Shown here one piece after another: positions 27,224-34,929 of a DNA stretch of 64,000 nt. The position numbers and the translations under genes are program-made. Every line of letters begins with the position of its first letter. Position 1 is the stretch's first letter. The DNA comes from Cronobacter dublinensis subsp. dublinensis LMG 23823. Lineage in GTDB: Bacteria > Pseudomonadota > Gammaproteobacteria > Enterobacterales > Enterobacteriaceae. The notes beneath the pieces were generated by a model. The model searched no databases. It was not told where the DNA came from and saw only the letters and a program-made list of their open reading frames with translations. Location of the stretch: NCBI RefSeq assembly GCF_001277235.1, contig NZ_CP012266.1, positions 1,240,001-1,304,000 on the forward strand, read 5' to 3'.

Positions 27224-27484
27224 ATGCAAAACGCAGCAAGGGCAGGAGATGCCATCAGTCACGGCGGTTCCGTTTCCAATGGATCCGGAAATGTATTTAT
27301 CAATGGCGCGCCGGCGGCCATGCAGGGCGCGAGTAGTGCAAGCTGTTCCCTGCACGGGTCGTCAGCCGTCTCGTCCGGCTCGGGTTCGGTGTTTATTAAT
27401 GGCAACCCGGCGGCCCGCCTCGGCGACTCAACAGGGTGCGGCGCCGCGATTTCCAGCGGTTCCGGCAATGTGCTGATTGGGTAA
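27224..27484 (+). CDS. PAAR-repeat spike tip protein
   Basis: A protein of 86 residues made almost wholly of a PAAR domain: AARAGDAISHGGSV, GSGNVFINGAPAA, SVFINGNPAARLGDSTGCG, ISSGSGNVLIG. PAAR proteins sharpen the VgrG tip and can carry toxins; this one has no extension, so it is a bare tip. AAGGAG lies upstream of the ATG. The next gene follows by 5 bases. Confidence 0.92.
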   Translation: MQNAARAGDAISHGGSVSNGSGNVFINGAPAAMQGASSASCSLHGSSAVSSGSGSVFINGNPAARLGDSTGCGAAISSGSGNVLIG

Positions 27485-27489
27485 GCACT

Positions 27490-28290
27490 ATGCGCATTCG
27501 GTTTATCTGGCCTGAAAACGGCGCAGAGATAGCGCTTAACGAACACCATGATGAAGCCTGGCTCGACCTTGATTGCGGCGAGTTGAGGAGGTCGGGTGAT
27601 GCCGACATGGCGAACGGGCTGTGCTTTTCTTTACGGGGCGCGCAGCCTGTTATGACGCTGTTCGGTACAGACTATGTCTGTCTTGCTGGCGGCGAGAGCC
27701 TGGCGCCGGGGCAGGCTTATCCACTGCGCTACGGCCTCGCCTTGCAGGCGGGCCGGTTCGCGTTGCAGGTTGCGATGGCGAAAGGCACAGAGGCCGCCTG
27801 GTTGACAAACGATACCAGCGACTGGGCGGTACGGGAGGTGGATGCCTTACTGGCGCGCAGCGCAGGCTATGTCGACTGGCGGTCTTTTAACGGGGATCGC
27901 GCCGCCAATCCGATGGACGACGACATCCTTAAAAGCCTGGAAAAAGAGTATAAGCGCTTCCTGGCATGGGGCGAGCAGAGCCGTGAAGCCGCGCATCCGC
28001 CGGTGGCGCAGCGGACGCGGCTGAAGTATGCGCCATCGGATTTCACGCAGCTTCGCGAGCAGACAAAAGATAAAACGCTGACGGAGTGCATCCTCGGCTC
28101 ATCGGCGCTTATCGCACAGGCCTGCGAGGCGCTGTCCGGGCTGGAGGCGGACCCCGGCTTATTTGACGAGCCGCGTTATGACGTCATGAAAATCGTGGCG
28201 CCGGAATACCTCGCGGTACAAGAACACGCACGGCTTCCTGCCCTGACGGTTCGGGAATTCCACCAACCGGACCTGGACAGTCTTTTATAA
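27490..28290 (+). CDS. T6SS accessory protein, TagK-like
   Basis: A protein of 266 residues. The N-terminal third (RIRFIWPENGAEIAL, GDADMANGLCFSLRG) looks like a small beta-rich, FHA-like domain. The rest has NPMDDDILKSLEKEYKRFL and LTECILGSS...DEPRYDVMKIVAPEYL, resembling TagK proteins of enterobacterial T6SS loci. No signal peptide is seen. I use ATG 27490, 5 bases after the PAAR stop; the frame stays open further upstream inside the PAAR gene. The family assignment is from pattern memory and is moderately sure. Its role in the T6SS is not established. Confidence 0.6.
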   Translation: MRIRFIWPENGAEIALNEHHDEAWLDLDCGELRRSGDADMANGLCFSLRGAQPVMTLFGTDYVCLAGGESLAPGQAYPLRYGLALQAGRFALQVAMAKGTEAAWLTNDTSDWAVREVDALLARSAGYVDWRSFNGDRAANPMDDDILKSLEKEYKRFLAWGEQSREAAHPPVAQRTRLKYAPSDFTQLREQTKDKTLTECILGSSALIAQACEALSGLEADPGLFDEPRYDVMKIVAPEYLAVQEHARLPALTVREFHQPDLDSLL

Positions 28291-28309
28291 CACCCACAAG
28301 GACGACAAA

Positions 28310-29104
28310 ATGGCGGAAATAACGCTTAAAGAGTTACTTAACACAGCTTCTTTTGAAACCCGTTTAGCCGAGGCAACGGCACGTGTAAAAGCGCAGCCTG
28401 ATAATAGCGCCGCGCGCGAACTGTTATTTAAGTTTTATTGCATTGAAGGCGACTGGAATAAGGCGCTGGCGCAGCTCGAAACATTAAAACAGCTCGATCC
28501 GGAATATACGAAGCGCGTCGAGCTGTATAAAAGCCTGGTGATGAGTGAAATATTACGCGCCCGCGTGCTGGCCGGTGACATCGCGCCCGCCGGGCTGGAG
28601 GCGCAAATGCCGGAATGGGTCGCGCTGCTGCATGAAGCGAACCAGCGTTACGCGGCAGGCGATGAAGCGGGCGCTGAAAGCCTTCGCCAGCAGGCATTCG
28701 GTCAGGCGCCGCTCACGGCAGGTGAAGGCGATGATGTGGCGTCGTTTAGCTGGATAGCCGACAGCGACGGGCGGCTTGGGCCGGTGTGCGAGATTATCTG
28801 CGCGGGCGGCTATCGCTGGGTGCCGTTTGCGGCGCTGCGCGAGCTAAGGGTCAGGCGCCCGGTCGACCTGCTGGATCTGCTCTGGCTGCCTGCCAGCGTG
28901 ACGCTGGAAAGCGGGCAGTTTCAGGGTTATATCCCCGCCCGTTACCCGCTGACGCCGGACGCGACGCAGGAAACGAAACTCGGCAGTCTGACCGACTGGC
29001 AACACGTTTCCGATTCGCTCTGGCTCGGACGCGGCAGAAAGATGCTGATAACCGACAATGCCGAGTATGCACTGCCCGCGCTTCAGACCCTCCGGTTTTG
29101 TTAA
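28310..29104 (+). CDS. tagJ: T6SS accessory protein TagJ/ImpE (SciE type)
   Basis: A protein of 264 residues. The N-terminal half is helical and TPR-like (ARVKAQPDNSAARELLFKFYCIEGDWNKALAQLETL); the C-terminal half has the ImpE pattern (SFSWIADSDGRLGPVCEII, RWVPFAALRELRV, RPVDLLDLLWLPASV, RYP). ImpE/TagJ proteins bind the sheath protein TssB and ClpV in other systems. It starts 19 bases after the TagK-like gene and is followed by tssE after 9 bases. Confidence 0.88.
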   Translation: MAEITLKELLNTASFETRLAEATARVKAQPDNSAARELLFKFYCIEGDWNKALAQLETLKQLDPEYTKRVELYKSLVMSEILRARVLAGDIAPAGLEAQMPEWVALLHEANQRYAAGDEAGAESLRQQAFGQAPLTAGEGDDVASFSWIADSDGRLGPVCEIICAGGYRWVPFAALRELRVRRPVDLLDLLWLPASVTLESGQFQGYIPARYPLTPDATQETKLGSLTDWQHVSDSLWLGRGRKMLITDNAEYALPALQTLRFC

Positions 29105-29113
29105 GGTGTGGCG

Positions 29114-29596
29114 ATGGAGCGAAAAAAACCGTTCGCGCCAGTGCTTCTGGACAGGCTGCTCGATGAAGAGCCCAAAGTGCGGCAGGAGGCGCCCGAGGCG
29201 AGCTTTATCAGCGCCCGGCGCTACCGACAGCTGGTATTGCGGGATATTGACGTGCTGCTGAACAACACCAATATTGAAGCGCTGATCGATCCGGTCCGCC
29301 ATCCTGCGGTGGCGGGCTCGGTGATAAATCACGGCCTCGCGCCGCTGACCGGTAAATACGCCACGCCGCACAGCTGGACGATTGTCGAACAGGCTATCCG
29401 CAACGCCCTGCTGCGTTTCGAACCGCGCTTGATCCCACAGTCGCTGGTAGTACGTCCGAAGCGCCAGAAGGCATCGGGCACGACGCTGCCGTTTGAAATC
29501 GCCGGGCTGCTTTACTGGCAGCCGGAGCCTCTGGAGCTAATGATTAACGCCACTTACGATACGGAAACGGAAAAGACGACGCTGACGGCGTCATAA
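29114..29596 (+). CDS. tssE: T6SS baseplate protein TssE (gp25-like)
   Basis: A protein of 160 residues related to phage T4 gp25: LLDRLLDEEP at the N-terminus, LRDIDVLLNNTN in the middle, and a C-terminal beta segment including PFEIAGLLYWQPEPLELMINATYDTET. It locks the baseplate to the sheath. AAGG at 29103-29106 sets the ATG at 29114; GTG 29108 is too close to that site. It is the last T6SS gene and is followed by a terminator. Confidence 0.92.
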   Translation: MERKKPFAPVLLDRLLDEEPKVRQEAPEASFISARRYRQLVLRDIDVLLNNTNIEALIDPVRHPAVAGSVINHGLAPLTGKYATPHSWTIVEQAIRNALLRFEPRLIPQSLVVRPKRQKASGTTLPFEIAGLLYWQPEPLELMINATYDTETEKTTLTAS

Positions 29597-29602
29597 CAAA
29601 TG

Positions 29603-29627
29603 AAAAGAGGCGCAACGCCTCTTTTTT
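29603..29627 (+). terminator. Terminator at the end of the T6SS operon
   Basis: AAAAGAGGCG (29603-29612) pairs with CGCCTCTTTT (29616-29625) around a 3-base loop, followed by T's, six bases after the tssE stop. Confidence 0.9.
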
Positions 29628-29709
29628 ATTGCGGCCAGATAATCTGCGTAAAGGAAATATCAATAATGCCTTCTGGCGGTATTTACGAGGGGGACCATAA
29701 GGCAAATAA

Positions 29710-29802
29710 TTAAATCGCAACCTTAAATAAAATCAATAAAGCGGCGACCAAGGCTACTAACAGCGAAACAAGAAAATATTTCGCACCAAAACTATATTCC
29801 AT
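29710..29802 (-). CDS. Small single-span membrane protein, 30 residues
   Basis: An ATG at 29802 opens a 30-codon frame with a charged N-terminus (MEYSFGAKYF), one hydrophobic span (LVSLLVALVAALLILF) and a short basic end (KVAI) before TAA. A GGGAGAG ribosome site lies about 9 bases upstream. The layout is that of the small inner-membrane proteins common in enteric bacteria. I do not recognise the family. It stands alone between the T6SS terminator and the chemoreceptor terminator. Confidence 0.6.
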   Translation of the reverse strand: MEYSFGAKYFLVSLLVALVAALLILFKVAI

Positions 29803-29920
29803 TTTCTCACTCTCCCGGAGTGCTCAGAGGCTGTGTTAGTCATTTTAATTAATGGCGGGACGTTATAATCAATGTAGCCATAAAGGCGACGAGTCCCAAT
29901 GGTGTAGCTTTAATGTAAAT

Positions 29921-29950
29921 AATAAAAAAGCCGCTTATGAGTAGCGGCTT
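29921..29950 (-). terminator. Leftward terminator downstream of the chemoreceptor gene
   Basis: On the minus strand AAGCCGCT (29950-29943) pairs with AGCGGCTT (29935-29928) around a 7-base loop and runs into TTTTTTATT (29929-29921). It lies about 120 bases after the chemoreceptor stop. A second stem without a T-run (AATAACGC and GCGTTATT, 30050-30069) is closer to that stop. Confidence 0.75.
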
Positions 29951-30071
29951 AAACCTGTTGCCAGGTGGCACGCATACTAAAGGGATATCGCTGGCGACGC
30001 AAGCAATGGTAGGCACTCGCCAGCAATCCCCCCTATATTTCGTAGTGGTAATAACGCGACAGCGTTATTCG

Positions 30072-31979
30072 TTACGCCACCACAAACCGGTTAACCAGCA
30101 GCGACATCGCCTCCGACTGGTTATCAAGCGTCTGGCTGGCGGTCGCGGCTTCGGACACCAGCGAGGCGTTCTGCTGCGTCACCTGTTCAAGCTGGTTCAG
30201 CGCCTCATGCACCTGCGACACGCCGAGCGACTGCTCAGCCGCGGCGCGGGCGATATCGCTGATGAACGTGCGCATCCGGGCGGTGTTCGCGACGGCCGCG
30301 TCCAGCGCGTGGCCCGAGGCGTCCACATGCTCCACGCCTTCGCCGATTTTCGCCATATTATTGGCGACCAGTTCGCGAATCAGTCCGGCCTCGCGGGCGC
30401 AGCGCTGCGACAGCGTGCGCACTTCGGAGGCGACCACGGCAAAGCCGCGGCCCAGTTCGCCCGCCCGCGCCGCTTCCACGGCGGCGTTGAGCGCCAGCAG
30501 GTTGGTCTGGAAAGAGATATCGTCAATTGAGCCGACAATCCGTGAGATCTGCTCGCTGGAGGCCTGAATATCCGCCATGCTCTGGCGGGCCGCGTGCGCC
30601 ACGGTGCTCGCGCTCTGCATCTCTTCTTCCATCATCAGCGTCAGGCGCTCCGCCTCGGTGGCGTTGTCGGCGGTCTGGGTGATGACGGTGGTTATCTGCT
30701 CCATACTGGCGGCGGTTTCCACGAGCGAGGCCGCCTGTTCATCGGTGCGCTGCGCCAGATCCTGATTACCTGCGGCGATCCCGGCGCTGGCGTGGCGCAG
30801 CACTACGGCGCCGGATTTTATCTGCGCGACGATCTGCTGGATATCCTCAATGGCGCGGTTATAGGCGCGGTTGAGGGCAGAGAGCTCGTCACTGCCCGGC
30901 ACGTCCAGACGACGAGTTAAGTCGCCCTGCATACCGTCGATGGCGGTTAACGTGGCGTGCAGCTGACGATGAATACTGCGCGCGACCACTACGGCGAAAC
31001 TCATCGCCACGATAAGCGCCAGCAGGGTAATGACCAGGAAGCGCTGCCACCCGGCGCGGGCGTCGCTCGCGAGTTCGCCTGCGGTGCGCAGAAGCTGCGC
31101 AGAGGCGGCATTCTCCAGCGTGCGCAGGGTATCGATGCGCTGCGTCTGCGCTTCAAACCAGCTGCCCGGCGAGACGCCGAAACCGCCGTTCGCGGCGTGC
31201 TCAAAGGCGGTCTGGCGCAGCGCCAGCGCGCGGGTGGCCGACGGAAGCGCGAGCGTTTCATCAATGCGCTTCACGCCATCTGCGTCAGAAAGCTGGCGCG
31301 AGGCGGCAAGCAGCGCCTGCTGTTTACCGACAACTTCACTGAGCCGCGGCAACTGGCCGTCGCTAAAATGGTCGGCGAAGAAAATGCCGGAGAGCAGCGC
31401 GCGTTCGACGCCCGCCTGTTCTTTCATGCTGATCAGGCTGTAATACACCACCATCTGGTTCACTATCACGCCTGCATGGCTTAAGTGCGTGCTGCGGCCC
31501 ACCAGCTCAAGTACGGTGCTGATAGTATCGGTGTAAAACGCCACGCCCTGGGGGGCGGGAATAGACAGCGCGGTTATCTGCTGGCGCGTCTCGTCAAGCA
31601 TCGACACGCGCTGCTGGAAGGCGCGGATCGCCTCGCCGACGCTGCCTTTTAAGCTCCCGGCATCAGTGCCGTTCATGGCGGCGTCGAACGCCTTCAGCGC
31701 GTCATCAGTATGGCTGCGCTGCGCGGTAAGCTCGTTGTTAAACTGCGCGCCTTTGCTGCCGAGATACCCAGCGCTCAGGCCGCGTTCTTTTTGCAGTTCA
31801 TGCACCACATCGCCGGCGCTTTTCGCTAGGCGCGTCACTTCTTCGACATTCCGCATCTGCCGTTCGGTATCAATGCGCGCCAGCATGCCAGCGCCTGCCA
31901 GCCAGAGTAGCGCGATTAATAATGGCAAAAGCGCAATGGCTAATTTGGTTTTCATAGAGATGCGATATATCCATGACAT
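30072..31979 (-). CDS. Methyl-accepting chemotaxis protein with NIT sensor domain
   Basis: A protein of 635 residues: membrane segment near 10-33, periplasmic NIT-type domain (LQKERGLSAGYLGSKG, typical of nitrate/nitrite-sensing domains), second membrane segment near 310-330, HAMP, then the conserved signalling hairpin (IDDISFQTNLLALNAAVEAARAGE). It would feed CheA/CheW. There is no C-terminal NWETF-type CheR/CheB tether. I use the ATG at 31979, nine bases after AGGA; ATG 31988 sits on that site. A probable FliA promoter lies just upstream. Ligand specificity is inferred only from domain type. Confidence 0.88.
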   Translation of the reverse strand: MSWIYRISMKTKLAIALLPLLIALLWLAGAGMLARIDTERQMRNVEEVTRLAKSAGDVVHELQKERGLSAGYLGSKGAQFNNELTAQRSHTDDALKAFDAAMNGTDAGSLKGSVGEAIRAFQQRVSMLDETRQQITALSIPAPQGVAFYTDTISTVLELVGRSTHLSHAGVIVNQMVVYYSLISMKEQAGVERALLSGIFFADHFSDGQLPRLSEVVGKQQALLAASRQLSDADGVKRIDETLALPSATRALALRQTAFEHAANGGFGVSPGSWFEAQTQRIDTLRTLENAASAQLLRTAGELASDARAGWQRFLVITLLALIVAMSFAVVVARSIHRQLHATLTAIDGMQGDLTRRLDVPGSDELSALNRAYNRAIEDIQQIVAQIKSGAVVLRHASAGIAAGNQDLAQRTDEQAASLVETAASMEQITTVITQTADNATEAERLTLMMEEEMQSASTVAHAARQSMADIQASSEQISRIVGSIDDISFQTNLLALNAAVEAARAGELGRGFAVVASEVRTLSQRCAREAGLIRELVANNMAKIGEGVEHVDASGHALDAAVANTARMRTFISDIARAAAEQSLGVSQVHEALNQLEQVTQQNASLVSEAATASQTLDNQSEAMSLLVNRFVVA

Positions 31980-32019
31980 AAGCGTCATTCCTGTATTGCG
32001 ATAAAAATGGATATATTTT

Positions 32020-32047
32020 TTATCGGTAACTTAAATAACGAGCTTTA
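32020..32047 (-). promoter_or_regulatory. Probable FliA (sigma-28) promoter of the chemoreceptor gene
   Basis: Reading the minus strand, TAAAGCTC (32047-32040) and ACCGATAA (32027-32020) are separated by 12 bases; the FliA consensus is TAAAGTTT, 11 bases, GCCGATAA. It ends about 40 bases before the start codon. Chemoreceptor genes are usual FliA targets. Confidence 0.6.
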
Positions 32048-32143
32048 ATCGCTGGCGCTGCGCTTCAGGCAATAAAATAACTAAAAAGAGTTATTCTGAT
32101 GATCCAGAATAATAAAGGGGGAATTATTTTTTCAGCAATAGGT

Positions 32144-32171
32144 GAAAACCGGCAATACATCGCCGGTTTTC
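32144..32171 (-). terminator. Probable terminator after ybdK
   Basis: GAAAACCGGC (32144-32153) and GCCGGTTTTC (32162-32171) form a perfect 10-bp stem, about 60 bases beyond the ybdK stop. The T-rich part lies mostly in the stem, so termination strength is uncertain. Confidence 0.5.
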
Positions 32172-32231
32172 AGGGGCAGGTGGCCGCCTTTTTTTGATTA
32201 ATACCGCTAACCAGAAGGGCCCTGGGTGTTC

Positions 32232-33347
32232 TCAGGCGGCCCAGATGTCGCCATGCAGGCGCACCAGTTCGGAGAGCGAGCCGCCGTCGGCGGTAAATTC
32301 GCGGATGCGGTGGACATCGCTGTCGTTGTTTTTCACATAACGGTGAATGGCCTCCAGCGCGCTGTCGGCGTTCAGCGGGCGGGCGTAGCGCTCCAGCGTA
32401 TCGAGCAGGCGCAGGATATCCTCGCCGATGGTGCGCTGTTCGCCGGTACAGACATCCGTGAGCATCCCGTCGAGCCCGTAGCGGCAGGCCTGGAAACGAT
32501 TAAACCGGTAAATCAGGTAATCCTCAGCCTTATGTTTATAGGGCCGCGCGTCTAACAGCCAGTGGGAGAGCGCCTGAATAAACCCGGCGATATTAATGGC
32601 GCGCTCAAGCGTCAGCGGCGTATCCATGACGCGCACCTCCACCGTGCCAAAACCGGGACTCGGACGAATATCCCAATGGAGATCTTTTATCGACTGCACC
32701 ACGCGCGTGCCTTCGAGGCGCGCGTACATTTTCTCAAACTGCGTCCAGTCGGCGGCGAAGGGAGCAGGGCCATTGTCCGGAAAGGCCGAGAAAATATTCA
32801 GTCGTGAGGAGGCGAAACCGGTATCCGAGCCCTGCATATAGGGCGAGGACGCCGAGAGCGCAACAAAATGCGGCACGAAGCGGGAAAGGCCATGCATCAG
32901 GTAAATGGCCTCCTCGCCGGTGCGACAGCCGACATGCACATGCTGACCAAACACCGTTGCCTGTTTGATGAGATAGCCGAACAGCTCCAGCGTGCGAGCG
33001 TAACGCTCGCTGGCGCACACCTCCTGACGCTGCCACTTCTGGAACGGGTGCGTGCCGCCGCCGCTGATAATTAAATGATGCTGCTGGGCGCAGGCCAGAA
33101 TTTCACGCTGCAACGCCGCGAACTCGGCCGCCGCCTGGTTGATGTCGCGACAGACGCCCGTCGCGATTTCCAGCATGCTTTCGGTAATGTCGTGTTTCAC
33201 CTCACCTGCGTTCACGCGGCTTTCCAGCGCGCTTATCAGCGTTGACGATTCCTGGCTTAAGTTATAGCCGGGCGGGCTGACGACCTGGAGCTCCAGCTCA
33301 ACGCCCAGGGTGTAGGGTTCGGATGCGGCAAACGGTTTGAGCGGCAT
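32232..33347 (-). CDS. ybdK: Carboxylate-amine ligase YbdK (GCS2 family)
   Basis: A protein of 371 residues, the size of E. coli YbdK (weak gamma-glutamyl-cysteine ligase activity). Family landmarks are YTLGVELELQVV at the start, HDITESMLEIATGVC, ISGGGTHPF, FGQHVHVG and GTVEVRVMDTP. It is cytosolic; its true substrate is not known. It marks the left end of the conserved ybdK-entD backbone. The small gene ybdJ that accompanies it in E. coli is not seen. Confidence 0.93.
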   Translation of the reverse strand: MPLKPFAASEPYTLGVELELQVVSPPGYNLSQESSTLISALESRVNAGEVKHDITESMLEIATGVCRDINQAAAEFAALQREILACAQQHHLIISGGGTHPFQKWQRQEVCASERYARTLELFGYLIKQATVFGQHVHVGCRTGEEAIYLMHGLSRFVPHFVALSASSPYMQGSDTGFASSRLNIFSAFPDNGPAPFAADWTQFEKMYARLEGTRVVQSIKDLHWDIRPSPGFGTVEVRVMDTPLTLERAINIAGFIQALSHWLLDARPYKHKAEDYLIYRFNRFQACRYGLDGMLTDVCTGEQRTIGEDILRLLDTLERYARPLNADSALEAIHRYVKNNDSDVHRIREFTADGGSLSELVRLHGDIWAA

Positions 33348-33533
33348 GAGAAGCTCTCTTATCAGTCAAAGGGTGTTGCTCCAAGTATAGTCACGCAAAA
33401 TCATTCAGTTGCGCTTAAGCGGCTCGGATAACACTGAGTTCGTGCGCGCGTTTTCCCCCGTAAATCAATGGCTATCTTCCGCCCGGCGCGGCTGATATAA
33501 CTTTTTATTAACAACACACCGGGAGGAGAAGAC

Positions 33534-34238
33534 GTGGCTCATTACAACCATTACGACCAGCAGGTAGGCGCGCCGCTACCAGACTGGCAGGGCGCCCGCA
33601 TGCCGGAGCGCGTGACGATAGAAGGCCGCTACTGCACGCTTGCGCCGCTTAACGCAGACGCCCATGCCGCGCCACTGTTCGCGGCGTATCAGGAGGCGCC
33701 TGACGATCGCGACTGGACCTGGCTTGCAAGCGATCGTCCCGCTACCGTCGCGCAGTGCCACGAGTGGATCACGCAGAAAGTGATGGACCCGTCGCTGGTG
33801 CCGTTTGCCGTCATCGATAACGCCCGTGGCGAGGCGGTGGGGCTGGTCTGCTTTATGCGTATCGATAAAACCAACGGCGTGGTGGAAATCGGTCACGTCA
33901 CCTGGTCGCCACGCATGAAAAACCGCGTGACCGGCACCGAGGCGCTGTGGCTTCTGATGCGTGACGCCTTCGCGCGCGGCTTTCGCCGGGTGGAGTGGAA
34001 ATGCGATTCGATGAACACCGCCTCGCGCCGCGCCGCCGAACGGCTCGGGTTTACATATGAGGGACATCTGCGCCAGATGATGGTGCGCAAGGGACGCAAC
34101 CGCGATTCCGAGTGGTTTTCCCTGCTGGACGGCGAATGGCCGCAGGCGGATGCGGCGCTCCGCGCCTGGCTTGCGCCGGAGAATTTCACCGCCGATGGCG
34201 TACAGAAGCAGCCGTTAAGCCACTTTCGCGCGCCTTAA
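33534..34238 (+). CDS. GNAT-family N-acetyltransferase (RimJ/RimL-like)
   Basis: A protein of 234 residues with the RimJ/RimL acetyltransferase core: ERVTIEGRYCTLAPLN, FAVIDNARGEAVGLVCFMRID, EIGHVTWSP, TEALWLLMRDAFARGFRRVEWKCD and NTASRRAAERLGFTYEG, the last part being the acetyl-CoA binding region. It starts at GTG 33534 behind GGGAGGAG. It is divergent from ybdK and overlaps the end of entD by 4 bases tail to tail. The substrate is not predictable. Confidence 0.85.
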   Translation: MAHYNHYDQQVGAPLPDWQGARMPERVTIEGRYCTLAPLNADAHAAPLFAAYQEAPDDRDWTWLASDRPATVAQCHEWITQKVMDPSLVPFAVIDNARGEAVGLVCFMRIDKTNGVVEIGHVTWSPRMKNRVTGTEALWLLMRDAFARGFRRVEWKCDSMNTASRRAAERLGFTYEGHLRQMMVRKGRNRDSEWFSLLDGEWPQADAALRAWLAPENFTADGVQKQPLSHFRAP

Positions 34239-34894
34239 GCGACGCGCAGGAGCGTCAGGATCTGCTGCGCGTCCTGCTGCCAGTGCAGGGTAAAACAGTG
34301 CCCCGGCGGGAAGGGGCCGAGCGCGCAGGCAAGGCGCAGCGTCAGCCGGTTTTCACTCAGCGCAACGACGTGCGCGCTGTCAAAGCCGAACCTGTCGCGC
34401 ACTCTCGGAAACAGTGCTTTAAAGAGGCTCTCTTTCGCGGAAAACGCGAGCGTCAGGGCGCAGGCGAAGGGCAGGGGCGCGCGTTCAAGCCGCGCGCGCT
34501 CCCGGGCGTCGATAATGCCTGGCGCCAGCTCGTCAGCCATTGGGGCGTCCATCAGCGTTTCAACGTCGATCCCGATACTGCCGGGGGTGGCGATAACCGT
34601 CGCCCAGGCCTGCTGGCCCGTGTGCGTGATGCTGCCGGTAAACCCGGCGGGCCAGCATGGCTCGCGGTGCGCGCCGATGCCGGGCACGCACGGCTTTGCG
34701 CCTGCGGCACGCAACGCCGCCACGGCCGCCTCGCGGCCCGCCAGATGTTCCGCCTGACGCCGCACGACGGCGTTGGCAAGCATCGTGTGGTGCGGCAGCC
34801 AGAGCAGGTCGTCCGGCTGCAAGGTCTGCGGGGAGAAATCGACGCGCCAGACGTGGTGTCCGGCGATGTGTAATAGCGTGAGTGTGGTCTGCAT
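34235..34894 (-). CDS. entD: Enterobactin synthase 4'-phosphopantetheinyl transferase EntD
   Basis: A protein of 219 residues that loads phosphopantetheine onto the carrier domains of EntF and EntB. It has the Sfp-type motifs WPAGFTGSITHT, GIDVE and FSAKESLFKALFP. I use ATG 34894 (MQTTLTLLHIAGHH), which aligns with E. coli EntD. The ATG at 34930 overlaps the fepA stop but would put a strong stem-loop inside the coding region. It follows fepA, as in E. coli. Confidence 0.9.
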   Translation of the reverse strand: MQTTLTLLHIAGHHVWRVDFSPQTLQPDDLLWLPHHTMLANAVVRRQAEHLAGREAAVAALRAAGAKPCVPGIGAHREPCWPAGFTGSITHTGQQAWATVIATPGSIGIDVETLMDAPMADELAPGIIDARERARLERAPLPFACALTLAFSAKESLFKALFPRVRDRFGFDSAHVVALSENRLTLRLACALGPFPPGHCFTLHWQQDAQQILTLLRVA

Positions 34895-34922
34895 AGAAAA
34901 CGGGCGGGAGTCGCCTCCCGCC
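34893..34922 (-). terminator. Stem-loop between fepA and entD (terminator or attenuator)
   Basis: On the minus strand GGCGGGAG (34922-34915) pairs with CTCCCGCC (34910-34903) around a 4-base loop and is followed by CGTTTTCT. It begins 8 bases after the fepA stop and ends just before the entD ATG at 34894, so it may reduce entD expression relative to fepA. Confidence 0.6.
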
Positions 34923-34929
34923 GTGGTCA

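Noticed and set aside
26305..27239. Long minus-strand open frames across the vgrG repeat tail, in two frames or more
   Set aside because: They are the antisense reading of a 12-bp repeat (repeating GVSV and similar), with no ribosome site; an artefact of periodicity.
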